NCBI GenBank assembly: GCA_035552395.1
Contig: DASZLL010000150.1
Span: forward strand, 1 to 21,175
Origin: Bog-473 sp035552395
Lineage (GTDB): Bacteria; Actinomycetota; Acidimicrobiia; Acidimicrobiales; RAAP-2
Direction of reading: 5' to 3'
Length of the DNA stretch: 21,175 bases
Shown here: one piece after another, positions 1 to 7,078 of the stretch
Layout: each line of letters starts with the position of its first letter
How positions within the stretch are numbered: position 1 is the first letter of the stretch
The notes under the pieces: generated by a model
The model's database searches: none
What the model saw: the letters and a program-made list of their open reading frames with translations, nothing else
Told to the model about the DNA's origin: nothing
Program-made: the position numbers and the translations under genes

Positions 1-185
1 GGGCCGCTGTGGTCGGACGGCACTTCGTCGAGCACCCGGCGCAGCATCGTCTGGACCGTGTGCAGCCGCCGCGACAAGTTCGACGCCGGGTCCTCGTACC
101 CGCCGTGCCACTTGACCCAGTGCGAAACGTCCTCCGGGCCACCGGCCGAGGGCGGCGCTGATCGGTCGAGGTCCCCGGGCACCAT
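1..185 (-). CDS. Class I SAM-dependent methyltransferase, N-terminal fragment
   Basis: The minus strand reads open from an ATG at 185 to the window edge, giving 61 residues. The segment 'WVKWHGGYEDPASNLSRRL' followed by 'VQTMLRRVLDEVP' resembles the N-terminus of a large actinobacterial group of class I SAM-dependent methyltransferases, in which a W-x-x-W-H-x-x-Y-x-D-P block precedes a helix and then the SAM-binding fold. The SAM-binding motif itself would lie outside the window, so substrate and catalytic residues cannot be judged. A TACGAT hexamer (199 to 194, minus strand) ends 8 bases before the ATG and has no Shine-Dalgarno behind it, which suggests a near-leaderless transcript. The gene is divergent from the DNA methyltransferase at 246. 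The family call rests on a short fragment. Confidence 0.6.
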   Translation of the reverse strand, partial: MVPGDLDRSAPPSAGGPEDVSHWVKWHGGYEDPASNLSRRLHTVQTMLRRVLDEVPSDHSG

Positions 186-193
186 GGCGCCCC

Positions 194-199
194 ATCGTA
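194..199 (-). promoter_or_regulatory. Candidate leaderless -10 element of the edge methyltransferase
   Basis: On the minus strand TACGAT is followed by eight bases (GGGGCGCC) and then the ATG. The stretch CTACGATGGGGCGCCATG closely resembles CTACCGTGGGCGCCGTG in front of bioB at 19091-19107. Such TAnnnT motifs 6-8 bases from a start codon are typical of leaderless actinobacterial promoters. No convincing -35 was identified. Confidence 0.4.
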
Positions 200-245
200 G
201 GGTGGGTCCCCGTGACGGCCCCGTGGATGCAGGCGTGACCGTCGC

Positions 246-1403
246 GTGATCAAGTACCTCGGCTCCAAGCGACGCCTCATCCCGGTCCTGAGCGAGATCT
301 GCCACGCTGCGGGCGCCCGCACGGCCCTCGACCTCTTCACCGGGACGACGCGCGTGGCACAGGCGTTCAAGGCCCAGGGCGTGCACGTGACCGCGGTGGA
401 CAGCGCGCGGTACGCCCACGTCTTCGCCCGGGCGTACGTCGAGGCGGACGCCGCCTCCACCGACATGGGCGCGCTCGGGGCGGCCGTCGCCCATCTCAAC
501 GCATTGCCGGGCACCGAGGGCTACGTGACCGAGGTGTTCAGCCGGCAGGCCCGCTTCTTCCAGCCGCACAATGCGGCCCGGATTGACGCCGTGCGCGACG
601 CCATCGAGGCGGAGTTCGCTCGGTCCGCGCTGTATCCGATACTTCTCACGAGCCTCATCGAGGCGGCCGACCGGGTCGACTCCACGACCGGCGTGCAGAT
701 GGCCTACGTCAAGGCGTGGGCACCGCGCTCGTTCAACCCGCTCCAGTTGCGGGTGCCCGAGTTGCTCGAAGGCCCGGGGCGCGCCGTCAAGGGTGACGCC
801 GTCGAGCTGGCGCCGACGCTCGGGCATTTCGACCTGGCTTATCTCGACCCGCCGTACAACCAGCACCGGTACTTCACCAACTACCACGTCTGGGAGACCC
901 TGGTCGCCTGGGACGCGCCGGAGGCCTACGGCGTCGCGCGCAAGCGCATCGATGCGCGCGATCCCTCGACGCGCTCGGCGTTCAACTCCAAGCGGACCAT
1001 GGCCGACGCCCTGGGCGCGGTGGTCGCCGCCGCGGACTGCGACCTGCTCGTGCTGTCCTACAACGACGAATCGTGGCTCGCGCTCGCCGAGCTCGAGGCC
1101 ATCTGCGCCCAGCCCGGTCCGGGGGGCGTTGGCCCGCGCGCCGTGGCCATCCTCGCCTTCGACTCGGCGCGCTACGTGGGGGCGCGCATCGGGATCTTCG
1201 ACCCGGCCGGGCGCAAGGTGGGCCGGGTCGGCCATCTGTCCAACCGAGAGTTGCTGGTCATCGCGGGGGGAGCGGACCTCGTGCGTCACGTGGTCGATGT
1301 CGTGCGGTCTGGCGCGTCGGACCCCGTGGAGCCCACCGGATCTCGCGCCGATCAGGCCGTGCCCGACGCGCCCATGGTGGATCGACTACAACAGGCGACG
1401 TGA
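246..1403 (+). CDS. D12-class DNA adenine N6-methyltransferase (orphan)
   Basis: This 385-residue protein has the landmarks of the Dam/DpnII-A (MethyltransfD12) family, which transfers a methyl group from SAM to adenine N6 in a specific DNA site. Motif X is 'KYLGSKRRLIP' at the very N-terminus. The SAM-binding motif I is 'DLFTGTTRVA' (from D29), and the catalytic motif IV is D201-P-P-Y204, followed by 'NQHRYFTNYH'. An in-frame TGA at 213-215 leaves GTG 246 as the only reasonable start, so the protein begins almost at motif X. The last 45 or so residues look like a non-conserved tail. No restriction endonuclease is present on either side in the window. The stop codon overlaps the GTG start of the PPK2 gene (GTGA, 1400-1403), so the two are probably translationally coupled. 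The recognition sequence cannot be read from the protein. Confidence 0.88.
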   Translation: MIKYLGSKRRLIPVLSEICHAAGARTALDLFTGTTRVAQAFKAQGVHVTAVDSARYAHVFARAYVEADAASTDMGALGAAVAHLNALPGTEGYVTEVFSRQARFFQPHNAARIDAVRDAIEAEFARSALYPILLTSLIEAADRVDSTTGVQMAYVKAWAPRSFNPLQLRVPELLEGPGRAVKGDAVELAPTLGHFDLAYLDPPYNQHRYFTNYHVWETLVAWDAPEAYGVARKRIDARDPSTRSAFNSKRTMADALGAVVAAADCDLLVLSYNDESWLALAELEAICAQPGPGGVGPRAVAILAFDSARYVGARIGIFDPAGRKVGRVGHLSNRELLVIAGGADLVRHVVDVVRSGASDPVEPTGSRADQAVPDAPMVDRLQQAT

Positions 1404-2356
1404 GCAAGCACGATCACGGTGGGCACGGCGACGGCCACCCTGACGACGGCTCGGCCGGCGGGACGCACCACCAGGACGGTGACTACCCGCGCCTCGAGGA
1501 CTGCGACCTCTCGTTGCGCCTCTCCAAGGACGAGGAGTCCAAGCGCCTCGGGCGAGCGCAACGCCGCCTGCTGCACTTGCGGTTGATCAACGGCGGCCAG
1601 CTGAACGAGGGCAGTCTCGGTCCGCCCGTCTGCATCGTGTTCGAGGGCTGGGATGCCGCGGGCAAGGGCGGCGCCATCAAGCGCCTGGTCGAGCCGCTCG
1701 ACCCCCGCCACGTCCACGTTGCTCCCTTCGCGGCCCCCACGCCCGACGAGCTGCGCCATCACTTCCTCTGGCGCTTCTGGCCACCGCTGCCCGGCTGGGG
1801 CGGCATGACGATCTTCGACCGCAGCTGGTACGGGCGGGTGCTGGTCGAGCGGGTCGAGAACCTGGCGACCGAGGTGCAGTGGCGCCGGGCCTACCAGGAG
1901 ATCACCGACTTCGAGCACACGCTGGCCGAGGAGGGGATGATCGTCATCAAGTTGTGGATGCACATGTCGCACGAGGAGCAACTGCGACGGTTCATCAAGC
2001 GCCGCGACGATCCCCTCAAGTCGTGGAAGCTGACCGACGAGGACTGGCGGAACCGGGAGAAGCGGGCGCAGTACGACGAGGCCGTGTCCGACATGTTGCG
2101 CCTGACCCACGGACCGCTGGCGCCGTGGGACGTGATCTCCTCGGAGAACAAGCGTCACGGGCGGGTTCAGGTCATTGAGACGGTGATCCGGCGCATGGAA
2201 GCCGGCATGGCGCGTTGGGGCATGACCGTGCCGTCCAACGACGAGGCCGAGGAGAAGACCGAGCTCGCGCTGTGGTTCGACGATCCCGAGTTCCACCACG
2301 GGCCCGAGAACCCCCCGAACGGCGCGGCCGCCGCCGAGGAGCGGCTGCAGGCGTGA
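1400..2356 (+). CDS. PPK2-family polyphosphate:nucleotide phosphotransferase
   Basis: The 318-residue product is a single-domain PPK2 kinase, which moves phosphate between inorganic polyphosphate and nucleotides. Walker A is 'GWDAAGKGG' (residues 83-91) and the Walker B region is 'FDRSWYGRVLVERVE' (from F139). A lid-like segment 'RFIKRRDDPLKSWKLTDEDW' and the motif 'SSENKRHGRV' follow, in family order. The 'FDRSWYGRVLVERV' form resembles the AMP-phosphorylating (PAP, class II) branch, but the nucleotide specificity is inference. The first 28 or so residues are unusual, rich in His, Gly and Asp (H4, H6, H9, H13, H23, H24), and may bind metal. GTG 1400 was chosen because it overlaps the upstream stop and gives a family-like length; the open frame extends further upstream inside the methylase gene, but that part is out-of-frame shadow. 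The stop overlaps the next start (GTGA, 2353-2356). Confidence 0.88.
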   Translation: MSKHDHGGHGDGHPDDGSAGGTHHQDGDYPRLEDCDLSLRLSKDEESKRLGRAQRRLLHLRLINGGQLNEGSLGPPVCIVFEGWDAAGKGGAIKRLVEPLDPRHVHVAPFAAPTPDELRHHFLWRFWPPLPGWGGMTIFDRSWYGRVLVERVENLATEVQWRRAYQEITDFEHTLAEEGMIVIKLWMHMSHEEQLRRFIKRRDDPLKSWKLTDEDWRNREKRAQYDEAVSDMLRLTHGPLAPWDVISSENKRHGRVQVIETVIRRMEAGMARWGMTVPSNDEAEEKTELALWFDDPEFHHGPENPPNGAAAAEERLQA

Positions 2357-3333
2357 GCCCGGAACGGCGGGCCGGCATCACCATCCCATTCGAGGGGATC
2401 CCCCTGCACGCGCACCGCGAGTGGTTCGCCCGGCTGCGCGAGCTCGGTTACACGGACCTGTGGTCGGCCGAGGTCGACGGGGCCGACGGTTTCACGCCGC
2501 TCGCGCTGGCGGCGGCGTGGGAGCCCACCCTCAATCTGGGCGTCGCCATCACGCCCGTCTACACGCGCGGCCCCGCACTGCTGGCCCAGAGCCTGGCCGC
2601 GCTGGCCGACGCCGCGCCCGGCCGCGTCGCCTGCGGGCTCGGCGCCTCCTCGGAGGTCATCGTGGCCAACTGGAACGGGTTGGCCTTCGACCGCCAGTAC
2701 CAGCGGGTGCGCGACACGGTGCGCTTCCTGCGCCTGGCCTTTAGCGGCGAGAAGATCACCGAGGACTTCGAGACGTTCAACGTCAAGGGTTTCCGGCTGT
2801 CGAGGATCCCCGAGCAGCTGCCGCCCATCTACCTGGCCGCGCTGCGCCCCGGCATGCTGCACCTGGCCGGGCGCGAGGCCGACGGCGCCATCCTCAACTG
2901 GCTCAGCGCCGAGGACGTTGCCACCTCGGTCGCCGAGGTCGAGAAGGCGGCCGGCGGCGCGTCACGCGAGATCGCCGCCCGCATCTTCGTGATCGTGTGT
3001 GAGGACGCCAAGGTGGCGCGGACCATCGGGCGGCGCATGATCACCGCGTACCTCAACGTCGAGGCCTACGCCGAGTTCCACCGCTGGCTCGGACGGGGCC
3101 CCGCCCTCCAGCCGATGTGGGACGCGTGGGCGGCCGGGGATCGCAAGGCGGCCCTGGCGGCGATCCCCGACGAGGTGGTCGACCAGCTCGTCGTGCACGG
3201 CTCCGTCGACGAATGCCGCGCCCACGTGCAGCGGTATGTCGACAACGGCATCACGATCCCCGCCCCGATGATCATCCCTATCGGCATCGACCTGGCCGAC
3301 GCCGTGGCTGGGCTCTCGCCTTCGGCCGGTTGA
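2353..3333 (+). CDS. LLM-class F420-dependent oxidoreductase
   Basis: The 326-residue product is a luciferase-like (TIM-barrel) oxidoreductase of the type that mostly uses coenzyme F420 in Actinobacteria. Recognisable blocks are 'ARLRELGYTDLWSAEVDGADGF', 'LNLGVAITPVYTRGPALLAQ', 'GRVACGLGASS', 'RVRDTVRFLR', 'LPPIYLAALRPGMLHLAG' and 'EADGAILNWLS'. The substrate is not predictable. GTG 2353 overlaps the PPK2 stop codon, with GAGGAG at 2336-2341 as a possible ribosome site. The amidase starts 8 bases after its stop, so it sits centrally in the 246-4757 run. F420 use is assigned from the subfamily and the presumed lineage; FMN use, as in bacterial luciferase relatives, is not excluded. Confidence 0.85.
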   Translation: MSPERRAGITIPFEGIPLHAHREWFARLRELGYTDLWSAEVDGADGFTPLALAAAWEPTLNLGVAITPVYTRGPALLAQSLAALADAAPGRVACGLGASSEVIVANWNGLAFDRQYQRVRDTVRFLRLAFSGEKITEDFETFNVKGFRLSRIPEQLPPIYLAALRPGMLHLAGREADGAILNWLSAEDVATSVAEVEKAAGGASREIAARIFVIVCEDAKVARTIGRRMITAYLNVEAYAEFHRWLGRGPALQPMWDAWAAGDRKAALAAIPDEVVDQLVVHGSVDECRAHVQRYVDNGITIPAPMIIPIGIDLADAVAGLSPSAG

Positions 3334-3341
3334 GGGCGCTC

Positions 3342-4757
3342 GTGGCTGACATCGACTTCCGCACGACCTCGCTCGAGGAGCTGGCGCGCTCGGTGCGCGC
3401 CAGGGAGGTCAGCGCGCGCGAGATGACCGAGGTGGCGCTGGCGCGGATCGAGACGCTCGATCCGACCTATAACGCCTTCGTCGCCGTGGACGGCGAGCGC
3501 GCCCTGACCGAGGCGGCGGCGGTCGACGAGCGCATCGCCGCCGGGCAGGACCCCGGACCGCTGGCCGGTGTTCCCCTCGGCGTGAAGGATCTGCAGAATG
3601 CGGTCGGCTACGTCACGACCTACGGCTCCGCCCTGCACGCCGACGACCCGCCCGCCACCGTCGACGACCCCTTCGTCGCCCGCCTGCGCGCCGCCGGCTG
3701 CGTCGTCGTGGGCAAGACGAACACGCCCGAGTTCGGCTGGATGGGCAACACGACCAACGCCGTGTTCGGCGCGTCGCGCAACCCCTACGACACCAGCCGG
3801 GGCCCGGGCGGCTCCTCCGGCGGTGCGGCCGCCGCGCTGGCGGCGGGCATGGTGCCGCTCGCCACCGGGTCGGACGGTGGTGGCTCCATTCGCATCCCGT
3901 CGGCCTGCTGCGGGCTTTCGGGCATGAAGCCGAGCCTCGGCCGGGTCCCCGGTGGCGGAGCCAACCCGCCGGGCTGGCTCGGGCTCTCGACCAACGGGCC
4001 CATGGCGCACCGCATCGCGGATGTGGCGCGCGCGCTCGACGTCGCCGTCGGGCCGGACCCGACCGACCTGCAAGCGCTCCCGCGCCCCGAGGCCTCCTGG
4101 CTGGCTGCGCTCGACGACCCTCACGTGCCCGTGCGCGTCGTCTACGCGCCGACGCTCGGCTACGCGACGGTCGACGCGGAAGTAGCGGCGGCGTGCGCGC
4201 ACGCCGTGTCGATGCTCGAGTCGCTGGGCGCCGAGGTCACGGTCCTGGACTCCGTGTTCGACGCCGACCCCGTTGGCGACTTCCTCACCTTCACGGCGGC
4301 CGCCACCCTGCGCACCCTGCGCCCCTCCATGGGGCATCCCCGCTGGGAAGAGGTCCATCCGGTCCTGCGCCATTTCGTCAACCTGGCGCAGGAGACGACG
4401 GGCGAGCAGATCCTGCAGATCTTCGACCACTACCACCTGATGAACCTGCGGCTCGTCGAACTGTTCCGCACGGCGAGGATCTTGGTCACGCCCACTTGTG
4501 CCGGGGTGGCCCCGTTCGCCGGCGAGATGGAGAGCACGGTCAACGGGGAGCGGACGGTGAACTGGATCCAGTTCACCTATCCCTTCAACATGACCAAGTC
4601 ACCCGCCGCCACGGTCCGGGCCGGCACGAGCAGCGAGGGGCTCCCGATCGGGGTGCAGCTGATCGGGCCCCAACACGGCGACCTCGTCGTGCTTCGCACC
4701 GCCGCCGCCCTCGAGGCGGCCCTGGACCTCGATACGCTCGCAATGTTGCCGGCCTGA
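3342..4757 (+). CDS. Amidase (amidase-signature family)
   Basis: The 471-residue product matches the amidase-signature family, which hydrolyses carboxylic amides through a Ser-cisSer-Lys triad. The catalytic residues are visible: K82 in 'GVPLGVKDL', the cis-Ser S158 in 'GPGGSSGGAA', and the nucleophile S182 in 'GSDGGGSIRIPS'. The K-S-S spacing of 76 and 24 residues is as expected for the family. The C-terminal blocks 'DILVTPT'-like ('RILVTPTCAG') and 'GLPIGVQLIGPQHGD' are also present. A GatA role is unlikely because no gatB or gatC is nearby, so a catabolic or detoxifying amidase is more likely. GTG 3342 lies 8 bases after the LLM stop with GAGGG just upstream. It is followed by a 90-base purine-rich spacer and then the cupin gene. 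Confidence 0.9.
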   Translation: MADIDFRTTSLEELARSVRAREVSAREMTEVALARIETLDPTYNAFVAVDGERALTEAAAVDERIAAGQDPGPLAGVPLGVKDLQNAVGYVTTYGSALHADDPPATVDDPFVARLRAAGCVVVGKTNTPEFGWMGNTTNAVFGASRNPYDTSRGPGGSSGGAAAALAAGMVPLATGSDGGGSIRIPSACCGLSGMKPSLGRVPGGGANPPGWLGLSTNGPMAHRIADVARALDVAVGPDPTDLQALPRPEASWLAALDDPHVPVRVVYAPTLGYATVDAEVAAACAHAVSMLESLGAEVTVLDSVFDADPVGDFLTFTAAATLRTLRPSMGHPRWEEVHPVLRHFVNLAQETTGEQILQIFDHYHLMNLRLVELFRTARILVTPTCAGVAPFAGEMESTVNGERTVNWIQFTYPFNMTKSPAATVRAGTSSEGLPIGVQLIGPQHGDLVVLRTAAALEAALDLDTLAMLPA

Positions 4758-4792
4758 ACGGCCGGAACGGCCGCCAGACCCGAGGACGCAGA

Positions 4793-4842
4793 GCCGAGAA
4801 GGCCAAAGAAAGCCAGAAAAGCCCAGAGAAGCCCAAGGAGCC
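4793..4842 (+). repeat. Imperfect purine-rich 9-10 base tandem repeat upstream of the cupin gene
   Basis: GCC recurs at 4793, 4802, 4812, 4821, 4831 and 4840, that is every 9 or 10 bases, separated by almost pure purine runs such as CAAAGAAA, AGAAAA and CAGAGAA. The array ends at the AAGGAG ribosome site before ATG 4848. It contrasts with the GC-rich coding sequence on both sides. No function is established. Confidence 0.6.
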
Positions 4843-4847
4843 GACCA

Positions 4848-5321
4848 ATGTCGATCGCCACCCCCGCCAGCCGTGACGTCGTCCGCCTCGTCGGAGAGGA
4901 CGACGCCCCGTGGGCCGACACCGGCATCGGCGTGCTCCTCAAGATCGTGCGTTTCGATGTGCAGCGTGGCACCTGGGTCATCCTCAACCGCTTCCGCCCG
5001 GGCGTGCAGTTACAGACGCACCGCCATACCGGCTCGGTGGACGCCTTCACCTCAGCCGGGCGCTGGCACTACCTCGAGTATGACTTCTACGTCACGGCCG
5101 GCTCCTATCTGTACGAACCGGCCAACTCGGTGCACACGCTGCACGTGCCCGAGGACAACACCGCCGACACCGACGTCTGCTTCATCATCGAGGGCGCCCT
5201 CTTGAACCTGGCCCCGGACGGCTCCGTCGAGTCCGTCTCCGACGGCCCGGGCACGCTGGAGGCGTACTACGCGCTGCTCGAGGCGCAGGGTGACCCCCGC
5301 CCCAACGGCATCATCGTCTGA
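4848..5321 (+). CDS. Cupin, 2,4'-dihydroxyacetophenone dioxygenase family
   Basis: This 157-residue single-domain cupin matches the family named for 2,4'-dihydroxyacetophenone dioxygenase, a non-haem metal enzyme that cleaves the side chain of that aromatic ketone to 4-hydroxybenzoate and formate. The segment 'HRHTGSVDAFTSAGRWHYLEYD' then 'AGSYLYEPANSVHTL' is characteristic. Predicted metal ligands are H58 and H60 (HxH), H96, and probably E77. The length is close to that of described members. ATG 4848 is supported by AAGGAG nine bases upstream. The neighbours are an amidase and a P450, which suits breakdown or modification of a small organic compound. The actual substrate of this homologue is unknown, and many members of the family are annotated by similarity only. 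Confidence 0.8.
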   Translation: MSIATPASRDVVRLVGEDDAPWADTGIGVLLKIVRFDVQRGTWVILNRFRPGVQLQTHRHTGSVDAFTSAGRWHYLEYDFYVTAGSYLYEPANSVHTLHVPEDNTADTDVCFIIEGALLNLAPDGSVESVSDGPGTLEAYYALLEAQGDPRPNGIIV

Positions 5322-5329
5322 GCGGGCGG

Positions 5330-6538
5330 GTGTCAGGGCACCCCGTGGGAGTCGATGCGACCAGCCTGCTCGACCCCTCGCTCTACGCCGAGGGCGATCC
5401 GTTCGCGCTGTACGCCGAGCTACGCCGCGACGCGCCGGTCTGCTGGGTCGAGCGTCCGGGCGGCGGCTTCTGGGCCGTGTCGACCCATTCCGAGGTGTCG
5501 TCGATCGGCACCGACCCCGCCGGGTTCTGCTCGTCGCGCGGCATCCTGACCGACGAAATCGGTACGACCTACGACGACCCACCGACCATGATGCACACCG
5601 ACCCGCCGCGCCACACCCGGTACCGCCGCCTGGTGCAGCCGGGTTTCAAGCCGTCGATGGTGCGCCTCATGGAGGCCGGGGTGACGGCCAAGGCCCGGGC
5701 GCTCATCGACACGATCGAGGCCGGCCGGGCGGTGGACATCGTGCCGGCGCTGTCGATCCCCTTCCCGCTGCAGGTGATCTGCGAACTGCTCGGCGTCGAC
5801 GGGTCGCAGTGGCCCCGCTTCTTCGAGTGGTCGGAGGCGGTGATCCCCGGAGAGAGCGAGCGCACGGAGGCCGAGCGCGCCGAGCTACAGGTGGAGATGT
5901 GGGGCTACCTCATCGGCGTGGCAGAGGAACGTCGTGCCGCGCCGGCCGAGGACCTTGTCTCGGTGCTCGCCACGGTGGGATCCGATGAGGGCGATGGCGC
6001 CGACCGCTTGAGCGAGGCCGAGCTGGCCATGTTCCTCATCCAGCTGCTGGTGGCCGGGAACGAGACCACGCGCAACCTCATCTCGGGCGGCCTGGCTGCG
6101 CTCGCCGCGCACCCCGGACAGTGGGCTGCCCTACGGGCCGATCCCGGGCTGATCCCGAACGCAGTGGAGGAGTTGCTGCGCTGGACGACACCGGTCATCT
6201 CTTTCATGCGTACCGCGACGACCGACTGCACCGTCCGCGGCCAGGCCGTGGCGGCGGACGACCCGATGCTGCTCCTCTACGCGTCGGCGAACCGCGACGA
6301 GGAGGTGTTCGGCGCCGACGCCGATCAATTCCGGATCGACCGCCACCCCAATCCCCACCTCAGCTTCGGCTTCGGGCCGCACTTCTGCCTCGGGGCGGCG
6401 CTGGCCCGACTGGAGGGCCGGATCGTGCTGGGCGAGCTGCTCGAGCGGTTCTCATCGGTCACACCGGCCGGGCCTCTGCAGCGGACGGCCAGCCCGGTGA
6501 TCGCCGGAGTTCGGGCTGCCCCGCTCGTCTTTGCGTGA
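5330..6538 (+). CDS. Cytochrome P450 (soluble bacterial type)
   Basis: The 402-residue product has the full set of P450 motifs. These are the I-helix oxygen-activation motif 'AGNETT' starting at A242, the K-helix ExxR in 'VEELLRW', and the haem loop 'FGFGPHFCLG' with the thiolate ligand C353. The N-terminal 'MHTDPPRHTRYRRLV' block is also typical. No membrane anchor is present, so it is cytosolic and would need a separate ferredoxin and reductase, which are absent from the window. It likely hydroxylates a hydrophobic or aromatic substrate. GTG 5330 lies 8 bases after the cupin stop behind GGGCGG, so the two genes are probably co-transcribed. The CYP family and substrate cannot be assigned by eye. 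Confidence 0.93.
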   Translation: MSGHPVGVDATSLLDPSLYAEGDPFALYAELRRDAPVCWVERPGGGFWAVSTHSEVSSIGTDPAGFCSSRGILTDEIGTTYDDPPTMMHTDPPRHTRYRRLVQPGFKPSMVRLMEAGVTAKARALIDTIEAGRAVDIVPALSIPFPLQVICELLGVDGSQWPRFFEWSEAVIPGESERTEAERAELQVEMWGYLIGVAEERRAAPAEDLVSVLATVGSDEGDGADRLSEAELAMFLIQLLVAGNETTRNLISGGLAALAAHPGQWAALRADPGLIPNAVEELLRWTTPVISFMRTATTDCTVRGQAVAADDPMLLLYASANRDEEVFGADADQFRIDRHPNPHLSFGFGPHFCLGAALARLEGRIVLGELLERFSSVTPAGPLQRTASPVIAGVRAAPLVFA

Positions 6539-6625
6539 GGCGGGCCGTTTAGGGAAAGACCAAAGAGATCGTCCGGGAGGCCACCGTGGTCGCTCGCCCC
6601 CAACCTGGAGTGGAAGGAGTGGAGC

Positions 6626-7039
6626 ATGCAGGATCCCCGCGTCGTGGTGGCAGAGGACTTTTTTCAGAGATTTTTTGGAGGCGATGTCTCGGCCGCCTGC
6701 GAACTTCTCGATCCTCAGGTCGTCGACGTCGTACCCGGAACCCACGTCCCCTCTGGCGTATTTCAAGGCGCCCAAGCGGTGGCGGCGCACCTTTCGACCT
6801 TCCTCCGGCTCACTGAAGACCCGGTCGATGTCCTCCAATGGGAGGACTGGATGGCTGGCGTCGACAATGTCGCCGGGCTGGCGAGGATTCATCTGCAGCG
6901 CGCCGGGCAGCAGCACGAATTTCGGGTCGTTTTCCTCGTCTCTGTCACCGAACACGACGGACGAAGTCGGATCTCACGGATTGAATCCTTTTACAGCGAT
7001 ACAGCAGCCTTCGATCGCTTCTTCTCGGTCCAGCCCTAG
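6626..7039 (+). CDS. SnoaL-like / NTF2-fold protein
   Basis: The 137-residue protein has the layout of a SnoaL-like (NTF2-superfamily) domain: an N-terminal helix 'VVAEDFFQRFFGGDVSAACELLDPQVVDVVPG', then helix 'QGAQAVAAHLSTFLRL', then curved-sheet strands ending in 'ISRIESFYSDTAAFDRFF'. Members act as small cyclases, isomerases, hydrolases or non-catalytic binding proteins, and nothing here fixes the role. ATG 6626 is preceded by GGAAGGAG. The gene is 87 bases after the P450 and 39 before GH15. Its first part carries two T6 runs (6659-6664 and 6671-6676), unusual in this GC-rich window; they encode the Phe pairs in 'DFFQRFFGG'. Confidence 0.7.
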   Translation: MQDPRVVVAEDFFQRFFGGDVSAACELLDPQVVDVVPGTHVPSGVFQGAQAVAAHLSTFLRLTEDPVDVLQWEDWMAGVDNVAGLARIHLQRAGQQHEFRVVFLVSVTEHDGRSRISRIESFYSDTAAFDRFFSVQP

Positions 7040-7078
7040 CCTGGCGCCGCCGAGGAGGAGAGCCCAGAGGAGCGACGC

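Noticed and set aside
58..249. Plus-strand 63-codon frame at the left edge
   Set aside because: It is antisense to the methyltransferase N-terminus, has no family-like sequence, and runs into the DNA methylase start; treated as a shadow frame.
246..3333. A restriction-modification or other defence island around the DNA methylase
   Set aside because: No endonuclease, helicase, nuclease or other defence gene is recognisable nearby; PPK2 and LLM are metabolic families, so a defence label would be unsupported.
3342..4757. Amidase as GatA of the tRNA-dependent amidotransferase
   Set aside because: No gatB or gatC is adjacent, and the neighbouring oxidoreductase, cupin and P450 genes fit a catabolic amidase better.
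4755..4775. GGCC repeats after the amidase stop as a hairpin
   Set aside because: Only 4-base self-complementary GGCC units, common in GC-rich DNA; no stable unique stem.
4577..5050. Minus-strand frame with a hydrophobic stretch ('LLWAFLAFFGLLG')
   Set aside because: The hydrophobic stretch is just the antisense reading of the purine-rich repeat at 4793-4842, and the rest is antisense to amidase and cupin codons.
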